Assembly: GCF_029783845.1 (NCBI RefSeq)
Contig: NZ_LWID01000001.1
Span: forward strand, 2,054,501 to 2,118,500
Direction of reading: 5' to 3'
DNA from: Volucribacter amazonae
GTDB lineage: Bacteria > Pseudomonadota > Gammaproteobacteria > Enterobacterales > Pasteurellaceae
DNA length: 64,000 bases
Numbering within the stretch: the stretch's first letter is position 1; the number at the start of each line of letters is the position of its first letter. A program made the position numbers and the translations under genes. The notes beneath the pieces are model-generated. The model was not told where the DNA came from. It did no database searches and was given only the letters and a program-made list of their open reading frames with translations. Shown here piece after piece: positions 8,968 to 18,092 of the stretch.

Positions 8968-9294
8968 TTATAGCTGTAATGCTTTTTTAATGGCTTTTGC
9001 TTTGATAATATCTGCCGATTGTGTAGATTTATCGCCACCACATAATAGCAAGTAAGTAATACCATTTTGTTGTGTATAGTAAACTCTGTAGCCCCTGCCA
9101 ACAAAAATACGCATTTCAAACACACCATCACCAACACTTTTTACATCGCCTAAATTACCATCATTTTCTGCTCGATCAATACGGTTGATAATAGCTACTT
9201 TGGCTTTTAAATCTTTCAAGCCTTTTAACCATTTGATAAATCCAGTTGTACGTTGAAAATGCAGTTTAGGTTTATTCATAAAATTGAAATACAT
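8968..9294 (-). CDS. Type II toxin, RelE/ParE superfamily (Gp49-like killer protein)
   Basis: A 108-residue small basic protein. The fold signature is FIKWLKGLKDLKAKVAIINR (helices), then NLGDVKSVGDGVFEMRIFVG and GYRVYYTQQNGITYLLLCGGDKS (beta sheet), then a final helix ADIIKAKAIKK. This matches the phage Gp49-like addiction-module killer family, which are mRNA interferases or related toxins. ATG 9279 (MNKPKLHF) is an alternative start that gives 103 residues. It is first in the pair, 18 bp before the antitoxin. No mobility gene is attached, though a decayed MITE lies just upstream. Confidence 0.85.
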   Translation of the reverse strand: MYFNFMNKPKLHFQRTTGFIKWLKGLKDLKAKVAIINRIDRAENDGNLGDVKSVGDGVFEMRIFVGRGYRVYYTQQNGITYLLLCGGDKSTQSADIIKAKAIKKALQL

Positions 9295-9348
9295 GTATCA
9301 TTTGTGATTACATTGTAGCATTAGAAATACAAAAATCAATTTTTAAAT

Positions 9349-9440
9349 TATAGTCGTCCCACTTTAAAATAATACGGGACTAGCACGCCTTACTCTGCTA
9401 TTTGTACTGTTTTCGCTATACTGTCTAATTGAAAGGACTA
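9349..9440 (-). mobile_element. Correia-like MITE, copy 3 (decayed, inverted)
   Basis: Begins TATAGTCGTCCCACTTTAAA, contains AGCACGCC and TTTGTACTGT, and ends in a mutated terminus, AATTGAAAGGACTA. It runs in the opposite orientation to copies 1 and 2. The rest of the 9295-9623 gap holds no gene that I can see. It separates the toxin gene from tRNA-Ser. Confidence 0.65.
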
Positions 9441-9623
9441 GAGTGTTCAAATAGGAAACAAAATTACTGCTTTTAATCAGTCATTAATTATCATGATTTT
9501 TTAATTTATCTAATTTTAAAGCAATAGAAAAATAGTCAAAGACAAACAAGGACAATAAACCGTTGTTTCTATTGTATTTTTAGGGTGTTTTTGGACGTGG
9601 GCGAACGTATTAAAACAGTATCA

Positions 9624-9713
9624 TGGCGGTGAGAGGGGGATTCGAACCCCCGATGCACTTTCGCACATACACGCTTTCCAGGCGTGCTCCTTCAACCACT
9701 CGGACATCTCACC
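9624..9713 (-). tRNA. tRNA-Ser (anticodon GGA)
   Basis: A 90-nt class II tRNA with encoded CCA. The acceptor stem is GGTGAGA paired with TCTCACC, the anticodon stem-loop is CACGCCTGGAAAGCGTG with anticodon GGA, a long variable arm follows, and the T-arm is GGGGGTTCGAATCCCCC. The long variable arm and the anticodon identify serine. The open frame on the opposite strand is spurious. Confidence 0.97.
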
Positions 9714-9863
9714 TTAGGGATTTGCTTGAACAAGCAAGGCTGAGAAATATAAGACCTTATGGGGATTTCGTCAAGTGTTTTTTGTTTTTTCTTGACTTAG
9801 TAGATGATTTTTTTACCTAAAAAGGCGTAGAATAATTTACCTATTGTTTTTGCCGAGAAGATT

Positions 9864-11591
9864 ATGTTGAGTAAATGGTTATTAAATAAAAATGCGTTAT
9901 TAGCAGTGCTTCCTTTTAGTGCATTACGCGACAGCATTAAAGCGGGTTATGATCGCCGTAGTTTAATGAAAGACTTAGTTGCAGGATTAACGGTTGGGAT
10001 TATTGCTATTCCACTTTCTATGGCATTAGCGATTGCTAGTGGTGTTGCTCCTCAACATGGCTTATATACAGCGATTGTAGCAGGAATTGTGATTGCCGTA
10101 TTAGGTGGTTCACGTTTCAATATTTCTGGGCCTACTGCTGCTTTTGTGGTTATCCTTTATCCTGTTACTCAACAATTTGGGTTAAGTGGTCTGCTATTGG
10201 CAACATTATTATCTGGCATAATCTTAATTCTTATGGCGTTATTCCGTTTAGGAAGGCTAATTGAGTATATTCCTTTGTCCGTTACTCTTGGTTTCACTTG
10301 TGGCATTGGTATTGTCATTACAGTTTTGCAAATTAAAGATTTTTTAGGCTTAAATATTGTTGAAATGCCACCGCACTTTTTAGCTAAACTTGCGGTGATT
10401 ATTTCCGCATTGCCAAGCCTAAATTGGGCGGATACGGCTGTAGGATTAACGACATTATTGGTATTAACCCATTGGTATAAGTTAAAATTGCCCATTTCAG
10501 GGCATTTGCCTGCTGTAGTACTAGGAACATTATTGGCATTATTATTACAGTATTTTGATTATCACGTTGCGACCATAGGATCCGCTTTTCATTATACCCT
10601 TGCTGATGGAAGTATTGGTTATGGTATTCCTAATGCGCTGCCTGAATTTATATTGCCTTGGAAAATCGCTGATGAACAGGGAAATATGGTTGCTTGGGAT
10701 TTTGATCTGTTACAAGCCTTGTTACCTGTGGCATTTTCTATGGCGGCATTAGGGGCGATAGAGTCCTTACTTTGTGCAGTGGTATTAGATAATATGACCG
10801 CCACTAAGCATCATTCTAATAATGAATTACTTGCACAAGGTATTGGTAATCTTGTTGTGCCATTTTTAGGAGGAATTACCGCTACGGCAGCCATTGCTCG
10901 TTCAGCGGCAAATGTCAAAGCAGGAGCGGTATCGCCATTGGCTAGCGTTTTTCATGGGGTATTGGTGCTATTGGCGTTATTATTTTTTGCCGATTATCTT
11001 TCTTATCTTCCTCTTTCCTCTATGTCGGCATTATTATTGGTGGTGGCTTGGAATATGGCAAACATTGGGCAAATTATTCCGTTTTTACGTCGCTCGGGGA
11101 AAAGTGAATTTGCTCTATTGTTCATTTGTGTCATATTGACGGTTATTTTTGATATGGTAATTGCCATCAGTGCCGGAGTGTTATTAGCTAGTTTACTATT
11201 TATTAAAAGCATTGCAGAAATGACCAAATCCGTTGAGCTAAATTTACCTGATGATTTAGAGGATACGGTTGTTTATCGTATTAGTGGTCCTCTATTTTTT
11301 GCTGCCGCCGATAATGTATTTGCGGATTTACACGAAAAAACCACAAACAATGAACGAAATATAAAACATATTGTTTTACAATGTGAGGCTGTTACGGTGC
11401 TAGATTCAGGGGGAATTCACGCTTTAACAGGCTTTATACAAAATATGCAAGCGGAACAACAATTATACCTCTGTAATTTGCAATTCCAGCCGTTAAAAGC
11501 CTTAGTCAAAGCAAATATGCTTAAAGAAATTCAGCAAATTCATTTTGCTTCAGAACTTAATGATGTATTTAACCAAATTAGACAGCGGTAG
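9864..11591 (+). CDS. SulP/SLC26-family anion transporter with STAS domain (DauA-like)
   Basis: A 575-residue inner-membrane transporter. Residues about 25-430 contain the SulP membrane domain, including the family signature around VGIIAIPLSMALAIASGVAP and GSRFNISGPTAAFVVIL. Residues about 450-565 form a cytoplasmic STAS domain with VYRISGPLFFAAADNV and VTVLDSGGIHAL. Relatives carry sulfate, bicarbonate or C4-dicarboxylates (DauA in E. coli), and the substrate cannot be read from sequence. The 3' end overlaps ampD by 14 bp in a tail-to-tail arrangement. It stands alone on its strand. Confidence 0.85.
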   Translation: MLSKWLLNKNALLAVLPFSALRDSIKAGYDRRSLMKDLVAGLTVGIIAIPLSMALAIASGVAPQHGLYTAIVAGIVIAVLGGSRFNISGPTAAFVVILYPVTQQFGLSGLLLATLLSGIILILMALFRLGRLIEYIPLSVTLGFTCGIGIVITVLQIKDFLGLNIVEMPPHFLAKLAVIISALPSLNWADTAVGLTTLLVLTHWYKLKLPISGHLPAVVLGTLLALLLQYFDYHVATIGSAFHYTLADGSIGYGIPNALPEFILPWKIADEQGNMVAWDFDLLQALLPVAFSMAALGAIESLLCAVVLDNMTATKHHSNNELLAQGIGNLVVPFLGGITATAAIARSAANVKAGAVSPLASVFHGVLVLLALLFFADYLSYLPLSSMSALLLVVAWNMANIGQIIPFLRRSGKSEFALLFICVILTVIFDMVIAISAGVLLASLLFIKSIAEMTKSVELNLPDDLEDTVVYRISGPLFFAAADNVFADLHEKTTNNERNIKHIVLQCEAVTVLDSGGIHALTGFIQNMQAEQQLYLCNLQFQPLKALVKANMLKEIQQIHFASELNDVFNQIRQR

Positions 11592-12159
11592 AATGACGAT
11601 ATTTATCTAGCAACGAAAAATAATGCGCCCAAGCGAAATATTTGCCGGGATCAATTTTTCTGGTGGGGGCAATATGACAATGCCCCACAATCCGTTCTAA
11701 GGTTATTAACGGATAATGTTGCATAATTTGTTGAGTCAGTTCAGCCAGTTTTTGATATTGTAATTCAGTAAAGGCTTGCTGATCACTCCCCACTAACTCA
11801 ATACCAATAGAAAAATCATTGCATTTTTCTCGTCCTGCAAAACAAGATACGCCTGCATGCCAAGCACGTTGGTTAAAATTAACATATTGAATAAGTTCGC
11901 CTTGCCTGCCAATTAGACAATGGGCAGAAACACGCAGGTCTTTAATTTGCTGAAAATAAGGGTGCTGACTGGGATCTAATTTTCCTTGAAAAAAGTCATT
12001 GATATACCTTACCTCAAATTGTTCTGGTGGCAAGCTAATATAATGAATAACCAGTAAGGATATATCGGTAGGATCAGGACGTTGATCGTAATGAGGCGAA
12101 GGTATTTGCTCTGCATTTTCTAGCCAGCCTTGTTGTATTTTTAATGGTTTTTTCTGCAT
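11578..12159 (-). CDS. ampD: 1,6-anhydro-N-acetylmuramyl-L-alanine amidase AmpD
   Basis: A 193-residue cytosolic zinc amidase that removes the stem peptide from anhydro-muropeptides during cell-wall recycling. Zinc ligands correspond to His39 (LLVIHYISLPP), His160 (RIVGHCHIAP) and Asp170 (RKIDPGKYF). GWLENAEQIPSPHYDQRP near the N terminus is the usual AmpD start. It is divergent from pilABCD, the same arrangement as in Haemophilus, and its 3' end overlaps the SulP gene by 14 bp. No ampE follows. Confidence 0.95.
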   Translation of the reverse strand: MQKKPLKIQQGWLENAEQIPSPHYDQRPDPTDISLLVIHYISLPPEQFEVRYINDFFQGKLDPSQHPYFQQIKDLRVSAHCLIGRQGELIQYVNFNQRAWHAGVSCFAGREKCNDFSIGIELVGSDQQAFTELQYQKLAELTQQIMQHYPLITLERIVGHCHIAPTRKIDPGKYFAWAHYFSLLDKYRHSTAV

Positions 12160-12170
12160 AAAAATTTTTA

Positions 12171-12192
12171 TTTTGTGATAGGTATTCCAAAA
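12171..12192 (+). promoter_or_regulatory. Candidate CRP-type site before pilA
   Basis: TTTTGTGATA and TTCCAAAA form a 22-bp CRP-like dyad. The left half is good and the right half is poor. It lies 92 bp before the pilA start in the divergent ampD/pilA region, and in Haemophilus pilABCD is a CRP/Sxy regulon operon. An uptake sequence directly follows. Confidence 0.4.
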
Positions 12193-12284
12193 AGTGCGGT
12201 CAATTTTAGCAATATTTTTTCTTTTTGCTGAATTTATTACAAAATTTTCTTGCCAATATTATCTTCATTTTGGGAGGGAAAGGT

Positions 12285-12740
12285 ATGCAATCCTATTTAA
12301 TTAGTATCTTTTATCAAACTCGTATAAGAAAAGGCTTTACCTTAATTGAATTAATGATTGTGGTGGCAATTATTGCTATTTTAGCCACCATAGCTATTCC
12401 GTCATATCAAAACCACACTAAAAAAGCGGCAATATCCGAGCTATTACAAGCGGTAGCCCCTTATCGCTCTGAGGTAGAGCTTTGTGTTTATACCACTAAC
12501 GATGTGAAAAAATGCAGTGGAGGACAAAATGGTATTCAAGCCAATTTAACCGAAAGTAAAAGCCGTTATCTATCTAGCATTACAGTTAATGGTGGCGTAA
12601 TCAGCGTTGAAGGTAAAGGGAGTTTACAAGACATTGGATACAGTTTAACGGCACAAGGGGACTTGAGCAAAGGTGTATCTTGGGTAACCGCTTGTAAAGG
12701 CGACAAAAATTTGTTTCCTACGGGATTTTGTGGCGATTAA
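12285..12740 (+). CDS. pilA: Type IV major pilin PilA
   Basis: A 151-residue prepilin. ATG 12285 follows GGGAGGGAAAGG and gives a leader of 17 residues ending RKG before FTLIELMIVVAIIAILATIA, with Glu at +5, a textbook type IVa pilin. The C-terminal part has two Cys pairs (ELCVY..KKC and TACKG..GFC), the last enclosing the usual D-region. PilA polymerises into the pilus that takes up DNA and mediates twitching or adhesion. It is first in pilABCD, with pilB 21 bp downstream. Confidence 0.93.
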   Translation: MQSYLISIFYQTRIRKGFTLIELMIVVAIIAILATIAIPSYQNHTKKAAISELLQAVAPYRSEVELCVYTTNDVKKCSGGQNGIQANLTESKSRYLSSITVNGGVISVEGKGSLQDIGYSLTAQGDLSKGVSWVTACKGDKNLFPTGFCGD

Positions 12741-12761
12741 AACTAGCCTTTGGAGGGGAAG

Positions 12762-14198
12762 ATGAACTATCCAACAACAAAGGAATATCCAAAAAAATTA
12801 CCTGTAATCACCAGTGTTGATGGAAAACAATTTGCGATTTCCGCTGAACAATGGCAACAAAACCAACAGCAACAGGCTTTATTACTGCGTTATCTTGCCT
12901 TGCCATTACAGCAAGATGAACGTTGTTTATGGCTAGCTATTGATAATTTAACCAATTTATCTGCTTGTGAAGCCTTTTCTTTTTTAACTGGAAAAATGGT
13001 TGAGCCTGTGTTACTTGCTCCAACACAATTAAAGGCATTGTTACAACAGCTAACGCCACAACAACAGATAGCCGAAAGTGAGCAGGCACAACTCACTTAT
13101 CATCTCAATAAAGATGATGAACACAGCTTACAACAGGAAGGGCCTGTTATCCGTTTATTAGAAACATTGTTACAACAAGCGATTGAACAAAAAGCCTCTG
13201 ATATTCATATTGAACCACAGACGGATTGTTTAAGAGTGCGTTTTCGTATTGATGGTGTATTACAAACGCAACCAACTTTACCGCTGAATTTTGCTAATCA
13301 AATTATTTCTCGCCTAAAATTATTAGCAAAATTAGATATTAGTGAAACTCGCCTCCCTCAAGATGGTAGATTTCATTTTGATAGTGCGTTTGTGGATAAA
13401 TTGGATTTACGCTTATCCACCTTGCCTACCCATTTAGGCGAAAAAATCGTATTGCGCTTACAACAAAATAAACCTGTTAATTTTACCTTTGCTGAACTTG
13501 GTATGACTTTAAGCCAACAACAGCAATTTGAACAGGTATTATCTCAACCGCAAGGGCTTATTTTGGTAACAGGCCCTACGGGAAGTGGTAAAAGTCTTTC
13601 TTTGTATAGTGCATTACAATGGCTTAATCATAGTGAAAAACATATTTTAACCGCCGAAGACCCAATAGAAATTGTGCTTGACGGAATAATCCAAACCCAA
13701 ATTAATCCCTTAATTGGATTAAGTTTTAGTAAATTATTACGCACTTTTTTACGTCAAGATCCTGACGTAATTATGTTAGGTGAAATTCGTGATGAAGAAA
13801 GTGCTAATATGGCGATAAGAGCATCACAAACAGGGCATTTAGTGCTATCTACTTTGCATACTAACGATGCACCTTCTGCTATTGCTCGATTACGTCAATT
13901 AGGAATTAAACCTTATGAAATAAGCCATAGTCTTTTATTAGTTGTAGCACAACGGCTTGTGCGTAAATGCTGTTTGTTGTGTCAACAACACAATGATTCT
14001 CCTTGCCAGTGTTATCAAGGCTATCAAGGACGAACGGGGATTTATCAATTCTTGCTCCCACAAAAACAGCAAACTCAATCTCTGGATTATCAACTGGATT
14101 TTCAAACATTAAGACAAAGTGGATTAGCCAAAGTAAAACAAGGTATCACTGATTTAGCCGAGCTTAATCGTGTATTGGGAGAAGATGAATATGCCTAA
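12762..14198 (+). CDS. pilB: Type IV pilus assembly ATPase PilB
   Basis: A 478-residue cytoplasmic hexameric ATPase that drives pilus extension. It contains KASDIHIEPQ (about 140-150), Walker A GPTGSGKS (about 270-277), the Asp box TAEDPIEI, Walker B DPDVIMLGEIRDEES (about 330-344) and a His box STLHTNDAPSAIARL. Near the C terminus the CCLLC and CQC cysteines form the zinc-binding motif of this family. ATG 12762 is preceded by GGAGGGG; the frame opens slightly earlier at a TTG without a binding site. The N-terminal domain is short, as in Pasteurellaceae. Confidence 0.95.
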   Translation: MNYPTTKEYPKKLPVITSVDGKQFAISAEQWQQNQQQQALLLRYLALPLQQDERCLWLAIDNLTNLSACEAFSFLTGKMVEPVLLAPTQLKALLQQLTPQQQIAESEQAQLTYHLNKDDEHSLQQEGPVIRLLETLLQQAIEQKASDIHIEPQTDCLRVRFRIDGVLQTQPTLPLNFANQIISRLKLLAKLDISETRLPQDGRFHFDSAFVDKLDLRLSTLPTHLGEKIVLRLQQNKPVNFTFAELGMTLSQQQQFEQVLSQPQGLILVTGPTGSGKSLSLYSALQWLNHSEKHILTAEDPIEIVLDGIIQTQINPLIGLSFSKLLRTFLRQDPDVIMLGEIRDEESANMAIRASQTGHLVLSTLHTNDAPSAIARLRQLGIKPYEISHSLLLVVAQRLVRKCCLLCQQHNDSPCQCYQGYQGRTGIYQFLLPQKQQTQSLDYQLDFQTLRQSGLAKVKQGITDLAELNRVLGEDEYA

Positions 14199-15411
14199 AG
14201 AAAAATTGTTTTATTGGCGAGGAAAAAACCGTTTTCAACAGCAACAACGGGGTGTGATTATTGCTCAAACAGCCCTACTTGCGGAGCAAATGTTATTTCA
14301 ACGAGGGCTACAACAGATTAAATTACAACGTAATTGGCAACTAAGGCATCGTATTAATCATAAAGAGATTTGTGCCTTATTGACTCAATTAGCAACTTTG
14401 TTAAAAGCAACAATTCCTCTTAATCAAAGTTTGCATTTATTATGGCAACATTGTGAAAATTTAGCCCTGTATGCTTGGTTAAAATTAATTATTACCGATA
14501 TTGAAAATGGCTATTCATTTTCCCAAGCCTTATCTCAACACCAATCTTATTTTACCGCTCAAGAACAACAATTAATTAAAGCAGGTGAAATGACAGGGCA
14601 ATTAGTTGATGTTTGCCAACAAATTGCTTTACAACGTCAACAACAGCTTAGATTGCAACAAAAAGTGCAGAAAATTTTAGTTTATCCGATAGCGGTATTA
14701 TTGATTTCTCTGCTCTTAACCTTGCTACTCTTATGGTTTATCGTGCCACAATTTGCACAAATGTATGATGAACAAACGGATTTACCTATGTTCACACAAT
14801 TACTTTTATCTTTTTCCCATTATTTACACCAATATGGTTTAATGAGCTTATTGATTATATTGATATTAGGCGGGGTAATACATAAAGCATTAAAATCCTC
14901 TTTATGGTTTTATCATCAGAAAATAAAGTGTTTAGGATATATTCCTTTGTTTAATCGTCTATTGATATTGATGAGAACCATAAATTTTTGCCAAGCCCTT
15001 GGATTAATGTTGCAAGCAGGGCTTCCTATTCAACAAGCCTTACAATCTTTTTTGCCTTTATCTATAAACAAACCAACAAAGCAAATTCCCATAAAAGCTG
15101 ATCCTATTTTAGCCAATGAAGCACAACATATTTTGCAATCTTTACAACAGGGATATTGTTTTTCTGAAAGTATTAATGAAGGCTTTTTACCGCAACAAGC
15201 ATTAAAAATGTTACAAATTGGCGAGAAAAGTGGAAAAATGGTATTTATGTTGCAACAAGTTACCCAATATTATCGTGAACAACTTGAACATAAACTGGAT
15301 TTACTTGCTCAATTACTTGAACCTCTATTAATGTTAATTATTGGTAGTGTCATTGCTATTATTATGCTGGGTATGTATTTACCATTATTTAATATGGGGA
15401 ATATATTGTGA
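14191..15411 (+). CDS. pilC: Type IV pilus inner-membrane platform protein PilC
   Basis: A 406-residue inner-membrane protein with two GspF/T2SF domains (about 55-180 and about 265-395), each ending in membrane helices, including VQKILVYPIAVLLISLLL and the C-terminal LEPLLMLIIGSVIAIIMLGM. It couples PilB to pilin polymerisation. The start is placed at ATG 14191, with GGGAG at 14177-14181 upstream. ATG 14185 two codons earlier is possible. It overlaps the end of pilB by 8 bp and is overlapped 4 bp by pilD, consistent with one operon. Confidence 0.93.
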   Translation: MPKEKLFYWRGKNRFQQQQRGVIIAQTALLAEQMLFQRGLQQIKLQRNWQLRHRINHKEICALLTQLATLLKATIPLNQSLHLLWQHCENLALYAWLKLIITDIENGYSFSQALSQHQSYFTAQEQQLIKAGEMTGQLVDVCQQIALQRQQQLRLQQKVQKILVYPIAVLLISLLLTLLLLWFIVPQFAQMYDEQTDLPMFTQLLLSFSHYLHQYGLMSLLIILILGGVIHKALKSSLWFYHQKIKCLGYIPLFNRLLILMRTINFCQALGLMLQAGLPIQQALQSFLPLSINKPTKQIPIKADPILANEAQHILQSLQQGYCFSESINEGFLPQQALKMLQIGEKSGKMVFMLQQVTQYYREQLEHKLDLLAQLLEPLLMLIIGSVIAIIMLGMYLPLFNMGNIL

Positions 15412-16118
15412 GCTTAATTATTGTTGGTTTTTGGGGAGGAATTATGGGGATAATCGTCCATTATTTATGCCAGAGTTTTATGTATCGTCTTAAGTATGAA
15501 GTTTATCAAAATTACCAAATACTTTTTTGTCAAAATCAGGCGATTTTATCCCCATATTTGCCATTAACATGGCAGGACTATTTAAAGTGCGGTGGTTTTT
15601 GGCATTATTTTTGTATTTTTGCAGGGATATTCACGCTCATTTCTTACATAATTTCAGCTTGGCAATTCATCATAATCTATGGTCTATTTCTCAGTATAAT
15701 TTGTACCATTAGCATTATTGATTGGCAACATCGTTTAATTTCAATTTCTTTATGTCAAAGCCTATTATGGTTAGCAATGATCGTTGCTTGGTTAGAATGG
15801 CACTTTATGCCACTTGAACAAGTGTTAGCAAGCATTATATTTGGTTTCACTTGCGGTTATTTACTTTATTATACGAGCAAATGGGTTTGGCAAAAAGAAG
15901 CATTAGGGCGAGGGGATTATTGGTTAGTAGCAGGATTAGCTGGTTTTATTCATTGGTTACAGTTACCTTTATTTTTCTTCCTAGCAAGTACTATGGGGCT
16001 AGTCTATGTTTTTTATCAATATCTCAAAGGAAATAGGTTAAGAGAAATCCCTTTTGCCCCCTTTTTATCCTTATCGGCAGCCTTATTATTGTTGTTAAAT
16101 ATGTTTGAAACTGGATAG
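15408..16118 (+). CDS. pilD: Prepilin peptidase PilD
   Basis: A 236-residue polytopic membrane aspartyl protease that cleaves the leaders of PilA and ComN/O/Q. The two catalytic Asp are visible: SIIDWQHRLIS (about 107-117) and ALGRGDYWLVAGL (about 165-177). It starts with GTG inside the pilC stop. The N-terminal cytoplasmic region with paired CxxC zinc motifs, found in most bifunctional PilD/GspO enzymes, is shortened and lacks those cysteine pairs. N-methylation of the mature pilin may therefore be weak or absent (inference). It is the last gene of the operon, before a strong terminator. Confidence 0.92.
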   Translation: MSLIIVGFWGGIMGIIVHYLCQSFMYRLKYEVYQNYQILFCQNQAILSPYLPLTWQDYLKCGGFWHYFCIFAGIFTLISYIISAWQFIIIYGLFLSIICTISIIDWQHRLISISLCQSLLWLAMIVAWLEWHFMPLEQVLASIIFGFTCGYLLYYTSKWVWQKEALGRGDYWLVAGLAGFIHWLQLPLFFFLASTMGLVYVFYQYLKGNRLREIPFAPFLSLSAALLLLLNMFETG

Positions 16119-16122
16119 AGAA

Positions 16123-16154
16123 AAATACGCCAAGTAAAACGACTTGGCGTATTT
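16123..16154. terminator. Bidirectional terminator between pilD and brnQ
   Basis: A perfect 13-bp inverted repeat, AAATACGCCAAGT and ACTTGGCGTATTT with a 6-nt loop, between convergent genes. It can serve both. Confidence 0.9.
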
Positions 16155-16181
16155 ATGTCCTACTTTAAAACGATTATAAGT

Positions 16182-17483
16182 TTATTTAGTGGTAAATTTC
16201 CCTACAATAAATGTGAGCAGTAATACTCCAAAAGCAGGTATTAACCAAGCTAACCCATTATCATATAGCGGTAATTGTCCTAAATGTTGATTAATACTCT
16301 CAGGAATAATTCCTAAGTGATTTAACGCATCAATGGCACTGAAAACAAAAGTAATGCCAATAACGAAGTTATAGCTTAATTTCAGTGATGGTAAGTAAGG
16401 GCGTAATAATTGTAATACCACAAGCATAATCGCCACAGGATAAATTAATAATAATGCAGGAATAGTAATGCGTAATAAATTATCCAAGCCTGTTTCAGAG
16501 ATAATCGTTGTCATAATCGTGAAAACGACCACCCAAAATGGATAGGTTAAACGGGTTGAGAATTTAGAAAAATAATCTGCGCAGGCACTGGTTACGCCCA
16601 CTAATGTGGTCATATTCGCTAAGATAACGATACCGCTCATAATCCAAACACCGTATGTACCAAATAACACATCAATATAACGAGAAAAAATCTGTCCACC
16701 ATTGGTGGCATTAAAAGCAACTTGCTGACTTGTTGCCCCTAAATAAAAGAGTGAAAAATAAAGTCCAGTGAGCAATAACACTGAAATTAAACCTGCAATC
16801 AGTGTATATTTAAAAATTTTCTTTTTATCTGATACGCCTTTTGCCGCTAAAGCACGTGCAACTATTCCACCAAAAGCGGTAGCCGCTAATACGTCCATGG
16901 TTTGATAACCACTGATTAAGCCTGCACTAAATGCCTTACCGTCAGCATGGCTAGTGTTGGGAGCAACAATATCTGATAAAGGGGCAGTGATTACGCCAAT
17001 AGCAACCACAATTAATAGAATAAGCAAGGCAGGCGTCATATATTTACCGACACTGGTAATAATAGTGGAACGTTTTAACATAAAAAACATACCGATAATA
17101 TTAAATATTGCGGCAAATATAAAATGGTTATAGTGGGATTGTTCTGTTAAATTTAAGGGTTGCCAGCCCATTTCATAGGCAACATTGGTAACCCTAGGCA
17201 TCGCAAAGGTTGAGCCAATAACTAAATAAAGAATAACCCAAAAAGCGATTTCTACCCATTTAGGCAAATCATGGGATAATACCTCGCCACGCCCAATCAA
17301 AGTAACCACCACAAGGGTAATAAATGGCATAAGTACACCTGTGAGTACAAAGCCAGAGGCGGAGATTAGCCAGTTTTTGCCAGCCAAAAATCCTTCCATT
17401 GGCGGAAAAATAATATTACCAGCACCGAGAAAAAGGGCAAAAATCATCATACCCAAAATAAGAATATCTTTACCTGAAAGCAT
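16182..17483 (-). CDS. brnQ: Branched-chain amino acid:cation symporter BrnQ
   Basis: A 433-residue LIVCS-family inner-membrane carrier for leucine, isoleucine and valine, driven by a cation gradient. Family signatures are MIFALFLGAGNIIFPPMEG near residue 15-33, YQTMDVLAATAFGGIV (about 195-210) and about 12 membrane segments. Its length is normal. It is alone on its strand, converging on pilD, with its start facing the small lipoprotein gene. No attenuator was seen in the 145-bp upstream gap. Confidence 0.93.
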   Translation of the reverse strand: MLSGKDILILGMMIFALFLGAGNIIFPPMEGFLAGKNWLISASGFVLTGVLMPFITLVVVTLIGRGEVLSHDLPKWVEIAFWVILYLVIGSTFAMPRVTNVAYEMGWQPLNLTEQSHYNHFIFAAIFNIIGMFFMLKRSTIITSVGKYMTPALLILLIVVAIGVITAPLSDIVAPNTSHADGKAFSAGLISGYQTMDVLAATAFGGIVARALAAKGVSDKKKIFKYTLIAGLISVLLLTGLYFSLFYLGATSQQVAFNATNGGQIFSRYIDVLFGTYGVWIMSGIVILANMTTLVGVTSACADYFSKFSTRLTYPFWVVVFTIMTTIISETGLDNLLRITIPALLLIYPVAIMLVVLQLLRPYLPSLKLSYNFVIGITFVFSAIDALNHLGIIPESINQHLGQLPLYDNGLAWLIPAFGVLLLTFIVGKFTTK

Positions 17484-17628
17484 ATTGTTCCTTAGTGTTA
17501 TTTAGTAGAAAATGATATTATGTTAATCCGTTTTTCATTATCAATGATTGCTCAACAGCAAAATATAATGAAGAACTGAAAAATAGCGATACAATAACAC
17601 AGACTATGAGAATAAAATAGAGGAAAAT

Positions 17629-17916
17629 ATGAAAAAACAGCTAATATTTATTATTTTATCTTTTTTATTGCTGGCTTGTTCAAGCCAATCCCCAACATTA
17701 CCACAAGCACCGCTTGATATGCAGACAGTGGCAGCTTATAACGCAAAGGTTTATAGCGGTAATACGGTGCCACTTGCACAGCAAAAAGGTTATCAAGAAG
17801 TGGATATGCCAATGAATGCGAGCGATAATCAAGGGAAAGTTAAACGCCAATCAATGGGGTCAAACCCTATTATTTTAATGCCATCGGTAGGTTATCATTA
17901 TTGGCGTTATCGCTAA
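17629..17916 (+). CDS. Small predicted lipoprotein
   Basis: A 95-residue protein with a lipoprotein signal: MKKQ, a hydrophobic run and LLAC at about residue 17, with Ser after the Cys (likely sorted to the outer membrane). The mature part is about 78 residues, without a domain that I recognise. It ends in an aromatic, basic tail, VGYHYWRYR. A binding site GAGGAAA precedes the ATG. Function is unknown. It is flanked by brnQ (divergent) and a short MITE derivative. Confidence 0.75.
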   Translation: MKKQLIFIILSFLLLACSSQSPTLPQAPLDMQTVAAYNAKVYSGNTVPLAQQKGYQEVDMPMNASDNQGKVKRQSMGSNPIILMPSVGYHYWRYR

Positions 17917-17926
17917 TTGTCATCGT

Positions 17927-17954
17927 TCCACTTTAAAATATGGAATGACGATAA
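17927..17954 (+). mobile_element. Terminus-only derivative of the Correia-like MITE (copy 4)
   Basis: CATCGTTCCACTTTAAAATA followed closely by TGGAATGACGAT: two inverted ends with almost no interior. It is probably an internal deletion of the 105-bp element. It lies 10 bp after the lipoprotein stop and could act as a weak hairpin. The rest of the 17917-18092 gap holds an uptake sequence and no gene. Confidence 0.5.
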
Positions 17955-18092
17955 CAAAAAATTTTCTAAAACTCACCGCACTTTTATCGTTAATTTTTGT
18001 AGATTTAAGCGAAATAAATAGTTAAAAGCAATTATATTTTTACTCACTAAGTCTTTATACTATTCGCCTAGTGCCAACCTAGGACTAGATAA

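Noticed and set aside
9623..9820. 65-residue open frame on the + strand starting MAVRGGFEPP
   Set aside because: It is the antisense of tRNA-Ser(GGA), a common false gene call.
10894..11139. 81-residue frame inside the SulP gene
   Set aside because: Same-strand shadow frame of a membrane protein; its hydrophobic look reflects the overlapping codons.
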